Below, piece after piece: positions 23,220 through 33,846 of a stretch of DNA of 64,000 nt (position 1 is its first letter; each line of letters begins with the position of its first letter). Made by a program: the position numbers and the translations under genes. Origin of the DNA: Paramyrothecium sp. XJ0827 (taxonomy: Eukaryota > Ascomycota > Sordariomycetes > Hypocreales > Stachybotryaceae). The stretch lies in assembly GCA_020881915.1 (NCBI GenBank), contig JAJFPB010000005.1:1178001-1242000 (forward strand), in the 5' to 3' direction. Below the pieces are notes generated by a model that did not search any database, was not told the DNA's origin, and worked only from the letters and a program-made list of their open reading frames with translations.

Positions 23220-24768
23220 TCATCGCATGTTGGTCTGGTCGAATTGAAACTGTTGTGTCGGGAATGCCATACTGGCGCTCAGTCCAAACGGATCCCAATC
23301 AATGTTCTGATCCAGGAGCTGCGTCATCGATGGATATTGTTGTCCCGAGACTTGCGCGTGATGGACTGCTTCGTGGGACTGGGGGATTTGGTGGCCAGGG
23401 GCGCTTGAGGCTGGGGAAAGCATGACTGGCTGTCCGCCATTGTTGTTGAAACTAGCTGGATATGGGCCAGGTCCTCCTGGGGTGCCAATCTCGGAATCAT
23501 CAACCATATCTTGCTGCGCATCATATTCTTGTTCTTGAACAGAATTAGCAATTGCACGTTTGACATGCGCAGGATCACCCGCGATCACCATACCTAGTTG
23601 TTCAATATGGTTCTGGAATGAAGGCGTTGGATAGTATGCTGCGCCAGTCCCAACTGGCCCGTTCCGTGCTCCCGCACCAGTGTTGAGCATCGGTTGTCTC
23701 GAACCAGGTCCCGAAGCTGGCATCTGGGCAATTGCCTGCCGAGGCACCCCTGCTACAGAGCCACGGAGCGAAACATTGTCGGACGCCGCTGGAGAAAAAG
23801 CCGAGCCAGTGTTGCTGGGGGAATTGGAATGAGAAGAAGGTGTAGGTCGACTTTTCGGGGAAGCAGCGGATTGATGGGGATGGAGGGGGGGCGGCAGGGT
23901 GGTCGCAAGTTCGGTCTTGGGCGCAATGCTGGAATTCGATCTGCGGGACTGGTGATGGCGGTTCATGATTGCTCGCTGTATGGGAGGTGGTTGCACCAAG
24001 TTCTGAGGCATATGGGTCGGCCCCAGACTGGGGCTGCCCGTCTTGGCCCGAAGCTCCGCTTGAACATCGATGCCTATATGGTCAGACTGTTAGCTTGAGG
24101 TTACATATTGGAGGAGGAATCAGTCTGCGGACCTTTTTCGAGGAGAATACGTTCAAGAAGCGAGTTCTTGTATCGTAGCATCAGACACTCGTCGGCAGCG
24201 GTGCGATGAGCCGCCTGGAGGCTGTGAAGGTTTGACTCATGGACGCGGATGGTTTCCTCGAGCTGCTTGATGTACTCGGTACGGCGCTCACGGAACGCGG
24301 CCTGGGCCTGACGATTTCGCTGCTTGCGCTCCTCGGACGTGGCATAGATCTAAGCGGCCGCAAAAAGTGAAGGTTAGCTATCTGGCATATACTGAGATGG
24401 GGTGCACAAGGTTCAACTTGCGTTCCACTGCATCCGGGTGGGTATGAGCAGCAACACGCCGAACCAAGCAATATGCTCTGTGCCGGTCGCGCCTGCCGGT
24501 GCCACCGCGATAAGGATGTTTCATGGAGAACGGAAACCAATATAAGGGCAATTGAGTCACGGAGGGAGGGTTTGCTCACCGGCTTGCGGCCGCCCTTTCG
24601 CTTGGGCTGCTGGCCGTCTTGGGAGATGGGGTTGCCGGAGGAGTTCGGGCCACCACCTGCGGGCGCAGAGTGGTTATGGTCGAGGTCCTGGGGAGACTCG
24701 ATTGACTCGTCACTCTCGTCGCGGTCGTGGGAGTTGAGCTTGTTGTCGATGGACATGGTGTCGGCCAT
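23220..24768 (-). CDS. kapC: bZIP transcription factor KapC
   Basis: Three exons, complement(23220..24073, 24133..24349, 24580..24768), 419 residues. Splicing gives KRKGGRKP-IYATSEERKQRNRQAQAAFRERR; the basic region (residues about 64-86, NRQAQAAFRERR) and the zipper (L93, L107 and following heptads) are the fungal KapC/AP-1-like signature. The next joint gives LLERILLEKGIDVQAELRAKTGSP and MPQNLVQPPPIQRAIMNRH, also diagnostic. The C-terminus is Ser/Pro/Gln-rich and disordered. Intron 1 is 230 bp. Intron 2 is 59 bp and has an unusual donor, GTCCGC. The start is MADTM at 24768; the frame upstream has no ATG before a stop. It acts in the nucleus; targets are not known from sequence. A CRE palindrome lies 143 bp upstream. 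Confidence 0.93.
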
Positions 24769-27486
24769 GCCTTCCGAGCTCACAAGGCTCTGCGGGCGCA
24801 ACGGGCTCCGGGGCCTCGTCTGGAACAGGCGCGGGAGGGACCGCCGGGGTGGTTTCGCAGGGTCTCAGGGTCTCCGGATATCGAGTCAGAACGGGTCTAT
24901 CTCTGCCCTCTGACGTCAAATTACGAGAAAAGCTCCAGTCAAACGTTTGTCAAAGGCCAGAAAAGAGTCCGGTGCGCCCGTTTAGTCGATGCTTTGCGGG
25001 CGTTGCGGGCGCAAATGCTGCGACGATGGGCAGGGTTGGGGGGGTAGATGAGTCCGGATAGGCTGTGCGAACCGCGTCTGCGGCGCCTATCAGTGGTCTG
25101 GGGCACCAGGGACAAGACTGGCAAACGTAAGAGAAATCTCTGGGCGAGAGATAAGGCAAGGGCTGCGACACGGGCGTCTGGCAGCGATCACTTTCATGGG
25201 ACAAAGATAACGAAAGGGAGGGGGATTGAGGGAAAAAGCGTCTGCTTCTGTTTTATGTAATGGTAATTGCGAGGGGGGGTCACCAGCCTGGCCAGTCAGG
25301 ACCCCGGCCCGGTCGGTTCCTACTCCCACCGTTTCTTTTTCTTTCGATTTTTTCTTTTTCCAAGGCTGCCCGTCCTGTCTCGCTTTGGATAGTCCGTTGG
25401 CACGTTTTCTCCGCTCTTTAGTGCCTCTTCAGCGCCATGGTCCACATGATACTCCCGAGCGTGGGATGAGGTACCCTTAGTCTGCAGCGCTTCTCACGGT
25501 CGGGCAAGTATACCGATGAATCCACAAAGGTTCCCTAGCCTGGAAAAGGTTCCGAGGGTCCGCAACAGCCAGGGGCCCCTGTCTTTAGACTGAAACCCCC
25601 CGCAAATTCGCATGATGTCGGAATGGATGCACGCAACCTTTCAGATCCGCGCTCGCAAGATGGTAAACTTCATAGGCTACAACATGTTTGATGGGCAGTT
25701 TTACCATTGTCTTTAGAAATATATCGATTCCACGCTGTCTTTCATTTGCCAACTGTACGTTGATGGACATGAAATCGTGCTCTTCGTGGCCTCAACGTTA
25801 ATCCCAATGGTGCTCCGCTCCACAGTTGCGTCGCTCATCCGGAAAAGGGTTGGTACGTTTAGGAGAGACAGTATGGAGACGCTTCTTCATCAATAGCATA
25901 CGCACATGCAGCATTCTATCTCATTGAGGAGCCGATCCTCATTTCTGGATGCTGTGCTGTGTGACTACGAGGGTGTTTTCCTTCATCGACAGCTTGACTA
26001 GATATCAGCGTCACCTGGACCCCTGTGCAGAAGCTTATCTGCAAGCTCATTGACCCCTTCTCAGCCGCGTTGCCTTATTTCTCCTAAAGTCTCAGCCGTA
26101 CTGACCAACCATAGGTTTTCGATGCTTGCATAAGACTTGGCAGAACCCCCAGCGCAAGGTCACGTTCAAGCTCATACTTGGGTCATCTTCAGCTCTAGAC
26201 ATGCCAGCGATAAGATGCGATACCAGATATGACAATGACCTCTTTATGATTTAGTCATGGTTTTCAAGGAAGCTTGCGCATCTCATTGCAAGCGAACATC
26301 GACCGTATAAAGAATCGCCTTATCTCTATCCCAAGACTCGTACACCAGGCCAAAGGCGGTGGTGGTTGATGAACAGTATGATAATGTTAGTATCACATGA
26401 CTACCTTAGACAACAAAGATGCTGTGTGAGGCGGACTTGCCTAATTGGTCATACACGCTACATTTGCGGATATGCGGCTAGTTGATATATCCGCGGGCTG
26501 TTGTTCAGTGACTGGTTGTGTCTTTCTGGCATCGATCAGATGATTGTTAGCCACAGCATCATAACAGGGCCGGTGGTAGCGCAGTATGAGAGGGCTGTCT
26601 CATTAGATGGTCAATCACTGACGCATTAGGCAGTTCCGTCGATAGAAATACATACACATATTTGAGGAGTCATTTCGCACCGACGACCCCAGGTTCCGCG
26701 GAGATGAAGTATTCATGTATTACATCATACCTGGTCTGAAAGTCAGGTGGTGATGGAACACTGAGGTCGCTTTCTTCTAGAACATGGTGGTGGTGCAACC
26801 CCTGTCCGTCACCTGGTCGGTATAGTTGCTCTGCTACAGGGTAGGTCTCTATTGTGAGCGCGCACCTTGAACACGAAGTTCCTCAAGTTTTTCGCTAGAG
26901 CAGCATTGCATGGCTGGATACTTAGCGTCCAGTCAGATCTCGCTTGTTGGAGTCTAATCTCTTCAAAGCCGTTTACAATATAGGCAAGCCAGACTTGCCC
27001 AAATTTCTCTGGTCAAGTTGGAAAGACAATCATCCGGGTTGGGATAGGTAGCTTCTACGTGCTTGTCACGTCTGAACAAGACACCGTTGTTGATCTCCTT
27101 CTCTAACAAAAACCGGTAGAAATTCACAGAAGTGTACCAGCTCGCATTGTCGAGGGCCTATGGCTATTTTGTACTTGGCTTTGACGAACTCGTTGCTCAA
27201 TATGCCTTTTGAAGGGCGGTCCATCATCTCTGGCCATACAGTGTATAGTAGTAAGAGAGCTTCTAGCACTGTGACAAGCCCCACTTGGAAGCAGGAGCTT
27301 GGGCCAGTTGAAGTAAACAAACCTATCAAGTCAACAACGCGACTATTCTTACCGCTTGACATCATATCACGATCTCCAAGACACCGCTTCCATCCCCTCT
27401 TTTTCCGACCTCGCCATCCTTGCACGCGCCAGCTATCTTCATCATCCGCTCAACGATAAGGCTGACGGTGGCTGGTCGCTTTCGAG
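24769..27486. other. Long divergent intergenic region
   Basis: About 2.7 kb separates kapC (minus) from the basic repeat protein (plus). The left third is the kapC promoter. From about 25771 to 27065 there is no open frame of 60 codons in any frame, although CpA and TpG dinucleotides remain common, so heavy RIP is not evident. No RNA gene is recognised. Confidence 0.5.
24911..24918. promoter_or_regulatory. CRE palindrome TGACGTCA upstream of kapC
   Basis: A perfect 8-base TGACGTCA, the consensus for ATF/CREB-type bZIP dimers, lies 143 bp 5' of the kapC start codon, in its leader or proximal promoter. Autoregulation or control by another bZIP is inferred. Confidence 0.6.
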
Positions 27487-29807
27487 ATGGCTCGTCAACG
27501 CCGTTCCGCCCGACTGGCCAGTGCTGCTAAGGTGAGTGCTTCGCGTCGAGAAGGATAAAAAATAAAAAGATTGCTGCAAACATGAAACTAATAGCGTCGC
27601 CCACTACTTAGAACAAAGCCACGCCCGAGCTATCATCCGTCGTCGAGAATGAGGAGCCTCACCGCAGCACCAAGGCAAGCTCAGCTGCCATTCTTTCATC
27701 GCCCGCACCAGTGCCCTCCACGCCTGCTTCATCCGCCATCAAGCCACCCTACGATGAGATGCACCCAAGTAAAGCCCACAACACAACGGGGCCGCCGTCA
27801 TCCGCATTAAGACTCGGGTTCACGGACATTCAACCGGACGACCAGCAAGGCAGCCACGGAAAAGGCCGCCCTGACGCGACACCTTCTAAAACGAACAGAA
27901 TGCCATCTTCCGCATTCACATTCAGAGCCTCTCCCCAGACAAGCAGCCATGAGCTCAGCAGTGATGCGCAGCGCTTGATGTCAGAATTGCGAGAACAGGC
28001 CGCTAAAATCAAGGCAGATCTGGTAGCTCAGAGGGAAGCTGCCACCGAGTTGGAGCTCAACGAGCGCAAGATCATCAAGCCAAAGGGGAAAGCCGGTCGC
28101 TTCAGCGCTGCGCACATTGCAGAATTCAAGAAGATGGATTCGATTGAGAATCATGCCTCGGCGTGGCGCGCCCAGGAGGGCCGTTTCACCCCTATCAAGT
28201 CTGCACTAAAGAGATCACCATCGAAGGCTGATCTAGATGCTACTCCAACACCCGTCAAATCAGCCTTGAAGCGTTCGCCATCAAAGCTCGCAATGGACAC
28301 AACCCCAACGCCCGCTAGAACAGGTCTAAAGCGATCGCCATCCAAGGCTGACCTGGATGCCACGCCAAGTTCGCGGCTGAGGCCGAATCTGAAGCGCAAG
28401 TCTTCGGCAGCAAATCTAGATTCCCGTCAGGAGTTGACCACGTCATCTACCAAAACTTCCATTCCATTGACGCCAAGCAAGCTTGCGGTGCTTTCTCGCG
28501 ATGGTCAGCAGTCTGCTGTGAAGAGATTCAAGCAGCGATTAGAGGATGATACTTCAGCAGCGCGTCCAGTCTCTAGAGATGGCAGTAGTATACCGCAGCC
28601 AACGACAGGCTCTGGAACGAATAACCGGACAGAGTCAACCTTGGCTCGTCTGACCAGTCCCACAAAAGCCTCCCTAGCCCACACTGGTAGCCACAGGAAG
28701 CCAACAATATCATTGGTATCATCGCCCCTTCCCAAACCGGACTTTGGGGGTCTCGCACAGTCAGCCGCCACTCAGAGCGTGCCATCTCCATCCAGAGTTG
28801 CGGACCTGAAGCGGCGGATTATCAGTCCTGGTCGTTTTCAGAAGGTCAAATCTATTCTCCGGGGACAAAAGCCCGACGCCAGCGCCATTCCTCAACCCGT
28901 GAGCCAAGTCTCCCAAACGCCTGGACCGCGAGGCTCTGACAAAACCCTTCCTCCGCTTCCTCTCACCACGCCAAGGCGCAGGCTGGTCAAGCATGTGTCT
29001 TTCACGCCCGAGACCAACAAAGCAGCGACAGTAGCTGCTGCGGCTCAGAACTCGCCTTCGCCACAAAAATATGGTATCTCCAAATTCAAATTCAAGCATA
29101 ACACAAGCGATCAGCAGTATCCAACAGTCGACGCTGTTTTGGCTCAGTCAACCTCGGAAGATGTGGTTTATCCGGACCTTTCCTCATTCCATCGTCGTAC
29201 TTTGGGCGGAGACAAGGATGGCCAAAAATCTGCCGCACCAGGAACATTTACCTTCCGCACTGACCACACCATTAAGTTTGGGGCTGTTTCTCCCACCGGG
29301 TTTGGGGCATCACCAGGTCAATCAAGTATTCGCCAAGTTCCCAAGGCGGCAGCACCTACTACGCAAATGCCGGGAAGCTTCCCTGACACATCGACGAAAC
29401 GCTCGCTCTCAGACAAGGAAAACGACCCTCCAACCCCAAGCGTGTTGCTTGGTGTGCCGCACGGAATGTCGAACAAGAAGCGCCATCGTGCAAGCTCCGA
29501 TGAGGAAGATGCGGAACGAGAAGCTTCGGAACGAGCGGCGAAGAAACGAAAGAATGAGAATGTTCCGGATGGGCAAGTTCTGCTCAAAACACGCCCTCTA
29601 GGGGCTACTCCGATGAGTAGTGCGAAGAGAGCACCCTCTGCTCATGCACTGAGCCAAACCCCAAGTCGCACACCGAGCCGGACTCCAGCCAGAACTCCGA
29701 TGCGGACGCCTAGCCAGCCGCCAGCCTCTGCAAGCACTACCAAGAAGCGCGCCATGCTGAGCATGAGCCGACTCCAGATGCTTGCTCGACCAAAGAACCG
29801 AGCCTAG
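27487..29807 (+). CDS. Basic disordered protein with CDK-type repeats and a KEN box
   Basis: Two exons, 27487..27531 and 27612..29807, 746 residues. Exon 1 encodes MARQRRSARLASAAK; the 80-bp intron (GTGAGT...CTTAG) joins it to NKATPELSSVVENEEP. The protein is Ser/Pro/Lys/Arg-rich and largely disordered. One short conserved-looking block lies near residue 170 (GRFSAAHIAEFKKMDSIENHASAWR). Three 20-residue repeats with KRSPSK follow (see repeat entry), each fitting the full CDK consensus S/T-P-x-K/R. Near the end lie a KEN box at residues 617-619 and a run of TP-x-R motifs (TPSRTPSRTPARTPMRTP). A nuclear, cell-cycle-controlled, possibly spindle- or chromatin-bound protein of NuSAP-like character is inference; I do not recognise the exact family. 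Confidence 0.8.
28191..28430 (+). repeat. Three and a half 60-bp coding repeats
   Basis: Exact 60-bp periodicity with units starting at 28191, 28251, 28311 and a diverged one at 28371. Each of the first three encodes a 20-residue unit around LKRSPSK followed by D-x-TP; the fourth keeps LKRKSS. Intragenic tandem duplication without frame change. Confidence 0.9.
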
Positions 29808-30553
29808 TTGTTATGCATACAATATTTGGTTTCTCGTTGTCATTCACACGAACGCCGTCACGTCCTTCGGAGTGCAGTTTCTATTGCTAGGAGCATCAAT
29901 GTGCAGAAGATCGGTTTGCTGACCAAGTGCTCTGGACCTGGACTAGGAAGAGACGCCTATCAACATTCTGTCATTGCTTTGACTTTGGGTCCTTTGGGTC
30001 CTTTATGATTGGTCGGTGCTTCAACACTTGTTTTAATGTACAATAGGGTCAGGATAGGGGCGGTCTGGTTTCTTATGGAAAACATGGCGTTAGGAGGTTA
30101 GGATTAAAATGTGGGATATAGCCAAGGCTTTTGAATTACATGATGTACTATCGAGTTCCATGCTCAAGCCTCAGAACTCTCTTGATATGTGGCACGCACC
30201 CAAAAACCAACCCGTGCAGGCCTTCGGTCTTGACACACGGAAATATGTATTCCACGTCACTTCAAACCCAAATGCGCTTGCCAAAGCGCGGGACAACGGG
30301 CAAGGAATTGGCAAGAACGCTGGCTTTCAGTATCCCTTATGGGTGTTTCTCAGCTGATGTATCGCCATCCCTCAGAACTTGCCTAACCTCTCTGCCTTTC
30401 TAGAATATCTCTCCAGCCTCTTCCCTAGCTGCAAGTCCTCAGTATCAATCGAGCATTGTTTCATGCCCTGCCTCCCCCGCTCTTGTAATGTAGATTGCTT
30501 CGTCACAACCCAGTGCAAACCGGACAAGGCGAATCCCGGAATGTCTTGCAGCG
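29808..30553. other. Intergenic, probably promoter of the LIM gene
   Basis: A 746-bp gap between genes on the same strand. The open frames at 30109-30403 show no domain features. It probably holds the 3' region of the repeat protein and the promoter of the LIM gene. Confidence 0.5.
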
Positions 30554-32012
30554 ATGGAAATGCAGCAGTTCGAAGGCCGCAATCTTTTTACCTGTACGTT
30601 CTGCTTTCGACTATCCGCGGAACGACCCCAAGTGATAGGACGGTCTGCCCGTCTCGCGTGCGCTTCGTGTTACACCGCCATTCTCGACTTGTCTATCTGT
30701 TGGGTGTGTGGAGAGATTGTATTCCGACAGGACGAATGCGTGAGCTTTGGGTGGTGTTTCTGGCACAAAGCCTGCTATGGTTGCTTGCTCTACGGGAGCC
30801 GCATGATATGCAGTGGCGTCCCGGTGAAGGCTCTGTACAATGGTGAACACCGCCAAGGCCAGCGCGTCGTGAAGGAAGTAACGCAGCCCCCGCTATGCGC
30901 GGTGTGCATGGTTGAAGCGGAGTTGGATGAGCTGAGCGAGAAGGCAGTGGTGCAGAAGGGCTTGAGGCGAGTTGAGAAATTGGATGGGGGTCTAACCAAC
31001 AGGCGGTGGCAGGCGAAAGAAGGGCTTCACGACACGCAAGGACGCCTGGACACACCTACTCGCAGGGTACGTTGGTTTGAGACTGTTCTTACCGGCAGCT
31101 GATACGTCCCAGGACCGTTCCCGGGAGTCACCGCTCCATACTGGCCTTGATGGTACATGGGGAAATGAGCACAAGGCCGTCAACAATGAGACGGCACAAG
31201 AGCGCACCCAGGACGTGACGATCTGGGTCAGCATTTCCGATCCCGTGAATGGGCCCTCCTTCAAGCCAAACCCTCTCAAACCGATTCCTCAGTTCATGCA
31301 ACCTGCTGCAGGCGGCGTGGAGGCGGATGGGCAACACCGATCGTCAGATGGCAACTCCCATACACAACTGCGACCAGCCATGCGAAAACTGATCCCACGT
31401 CCGGGCATCTACACTGCTCGGGCACCCAGTCCACGTCTGCTGGGTCAAACGATTATCAGACCACCGCGCAGACAGAGTTCAGCGTCCTCGGAAGCATCCT
31501 CTGTTTACCATCGTGATATTGGTACACTTGACTGGAAATCCAGTGTTTCGTACATCAAAGAAGAGCCGTTGAAGCGCCCATCTTCAAGACTCATCTACCG
31601 GCGACAGGTGTCTGAAACCATGTCCTCTGCATATGAAACTCCCCCGGAGTACGCCGACGAGCCCGCGCCGCTCCTCTGTCCACGTCCGGTGGTCATGACG
31701 TCTGGAGGTCAGAACTCCCCGCAGTCTGCCGCAAGGCTACACAACAAGGCCCACACAGCACCTCCACAATCGTCTGAGTATCTGGACAGATACAGGCCGT
31801 TAACCGCATTGGAACAGCAACAACAGACGTGGCATGTTTTAAAACCCGTGAAGGCTACCGATGCAGTAGTATCAACACACATTGAGCAGGGCACAGATGT
31901 GGCCCCTTCAGACGCCAACAACGAGGGCGGGAGAGTCAACGATGTTGCTCGAGAGGTTGGGAGGATTCGGGGAGTTGGAGCCGAGTTGAGAAGGTTCTTC
32001 ATGGGTAAATGA
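30554..32012 (+). CDS. LIM-type zinc-finger protein with one altered ligand
   Basis: Two exons, 30554..31066 and 31113..32012, 470 residues; the 46-bp intron (GTACGT...TCCCAG) is among the shortest here. Cysteine pairs occur at C14/C17 and C36/C39, followed by a LIM module: C49-x2-C52-x18-H71-x2-C74-x2-C77, then Y80 where the next LIM ligand is normally cysteine (codon TAC at 30791-30793). A further CAVC pair lies near residue 117. The rest is disordered, rich in Ser, Pro and Arg, ending ELRRFFMGK. LIM domains bind zinc and mediate protein contacts, often in cytoskeletal or regulatory proteins. The start at 30554 is the first ATG in frame, but an additional 5' exon is possible. The specific function is unknown. 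Confidence 0.78.
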
Positions 32013-33846
32013 GATATTTCAATCACCTCCTAGGACCGAAAACGGGCGACATGACAGCAAAGCATAATTACGAGTATCGATGTTATTCAGTTTATTACTT
32101 TTATTACGTCCCGTTTCGATGGCCTGCGGCGTCTGATGTGCCGTATTTAGGTTTGAGCCAACGTCTAGGCGAAGTTGGGTTGGACGAAACACAAAGAGCT
32201 TCATCTAGATTGATGTAAATCAACAAAACGGGGGAGCTCTGGTGGCAATTTGTGCATAACCCATCCTCAGAGAAGTTATGTTAACACACTGATAATCTGT
32301 GAAAAGGAATGACTGCAAGAAAATACCCCGAAGTGAGGAGCGCGGCATCATTTTCTTAGCCGGCACCTGCTCAGCACCGCTGGATGTTTAAATCGGGATG
32401 CGTCCGGATACGGCAAGCCACAACTTCGGACGGAAAGGTGCCGGCGTTTGTCAAAGCACAGCTGGAGCCGCCGTGTGGCCCGAAGGTTCTGGTCCGGCAT
32501 TGCTTCGACTAGGGAGAGCGTCAAAGTCTGACATCACGACGCCGGGACGCTTAGTCCTGTTTCGGATGCAGAGCCCTCATCGGACCAAGGGGCCGACTGG
32601 GAGCAATTGCCAAACGCGGCCAATGAACAGTTGGCGGAGGGCACAAAGCACTGGCCCAGGGAGGGTTTTGTGTCTGGACTTGGGCGATACAAGAACAAGC
32701 TATCGATTGTTTACTTGACCTGACCTTGACCGCACTCACCGACCTGTATACCTTAGCCTCACCTGGAGATAAGGTGAGGTACCCTAGCTAAGGTTCCTAG
32801 TACCTTACCTCAGTTTGTATCTACCGTAGGTACCTTAGCTGACCTGACCTTACCTTGCCTTGCCGTGCGGAGAAGCTATGGCCAAGCCCTAAGGTAGCTA
32901 GAGTGTACTTTGGACGTGAACTGATTGTGTGCCTTAGTAAGGTAGGGCGTGGGTGCACGTGGTGGTACTTGTCGAGTATCTCCGTCCAAAACACCCAGGT
33001 AGCGAGAGAGAGGTGTCTGTGAAAGCAATTGCTCCGGGGCCCAGAGACACAGAGGTCCAAGCGGACCGTCTCAAGCTCGAGCAGCAAGACGAAGGGAAAT
33101 TGACCATGTGCGTCACATCATTGGTGAATGCCCTGCGCGGCAATTGCAGTTGCAGGGAGGCCAAGACAAGGTCATGCCCACGATGACGAGATGGGCAGCA
33201 TTGACTTGACGACGGGGCCGCTAGAGGTACTGTCATGCAATTTATCCTGATTGGAGCCCTAACCAAGCATTAAGCCAAACCCACCACAATTAAATAAAAA
33301 ATAAAAATATGCCGTCAACGGTGGTCGCAGGTCACTCGTATTAAGCGAGCCCGCACACGACTGCGGCAACCCCTAACGCCGGCTACTGCACCTCGGCCCG
33401 TGGGGCCTGCTGTAAATTCGAGTACAGTTCAGAGTTTCCGCCGACCGCCCTGTGTCTGTGGCCTGGCCTGAGCCCCAGAAGCACCGAAAGCTACCTGCGG
33501 TACCTTAGCTTCACGCCCAGCGCCCCAGCGAAGCCCGCTGGGAGGAGAGTAGAGGGCGGCCCCCCAGGACCTTGGAGCGCTGCCGGATCGCGCATTTTCT
33601 TTCCCACCACTGCCATCAGCAGCACCTTTTCGCACTTTCTGCTGTGAGAGGAAGCATTCGCACGCCCCTCCCCCCTCCTTCGACACCGATCGAATTTTTT
33701 TCCCTCTTCCTCGCCCTTAGGGTCATGCGACCTTGACGACCGTTTCCCCCTTCCACCTTCCATCAGCAGCAGCTACTCCAGCAGCCGTTGTCGCCCATAT
33801 CAACTTCCCCCGTCCTGACGGTAGGCCAAGAGTAAAGGCGACCAAG
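32013..33846. other. Intergenic; promoter and leader of the Stm1-like gene
   Basis: 1.8 kb. It contains a cluster of TACCTTAGC/GGTACC-type short motifs at about 32720-32945 (separate entry) and, nearer the next gene, a pyrimidine-rich leader (33655-33780) typical of strongly expressed fungal genes. The minus-strand frames at 33429-33763 are low-complexity and were not accepted as genes. Confidence 0.5.
32720..32945. repeat. Dense cluster of AAGGTA/TACCTT motifs
   Basis: TACCTTAGC occurs at 32749-32757 and 32831-32839, and the palindrome GGTACC at 32778-32783 and 32829-32834. These are surrounded by many variants (CTAAGGTT, TACCTTACCT, TGACCTTACC, CTAAGGTAGC, AGTAAGGTAG) on both strands. Single copies recur near 33490, 37428 and 37780. 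Confidence 0.55.

Noticed and set aside
25771..27065. RIP-mutated transposon
   Set aside because: CpA and TpG dinucleotides remain common and base composition is not AT-rich; no transposase remnant was seen.
30379..30846. Alternative frame overlapping the LIM gene start
   Set aside because: It has cysteines by chance; the other frame carries the spaced LIM ligands and the intron-joined continuation.
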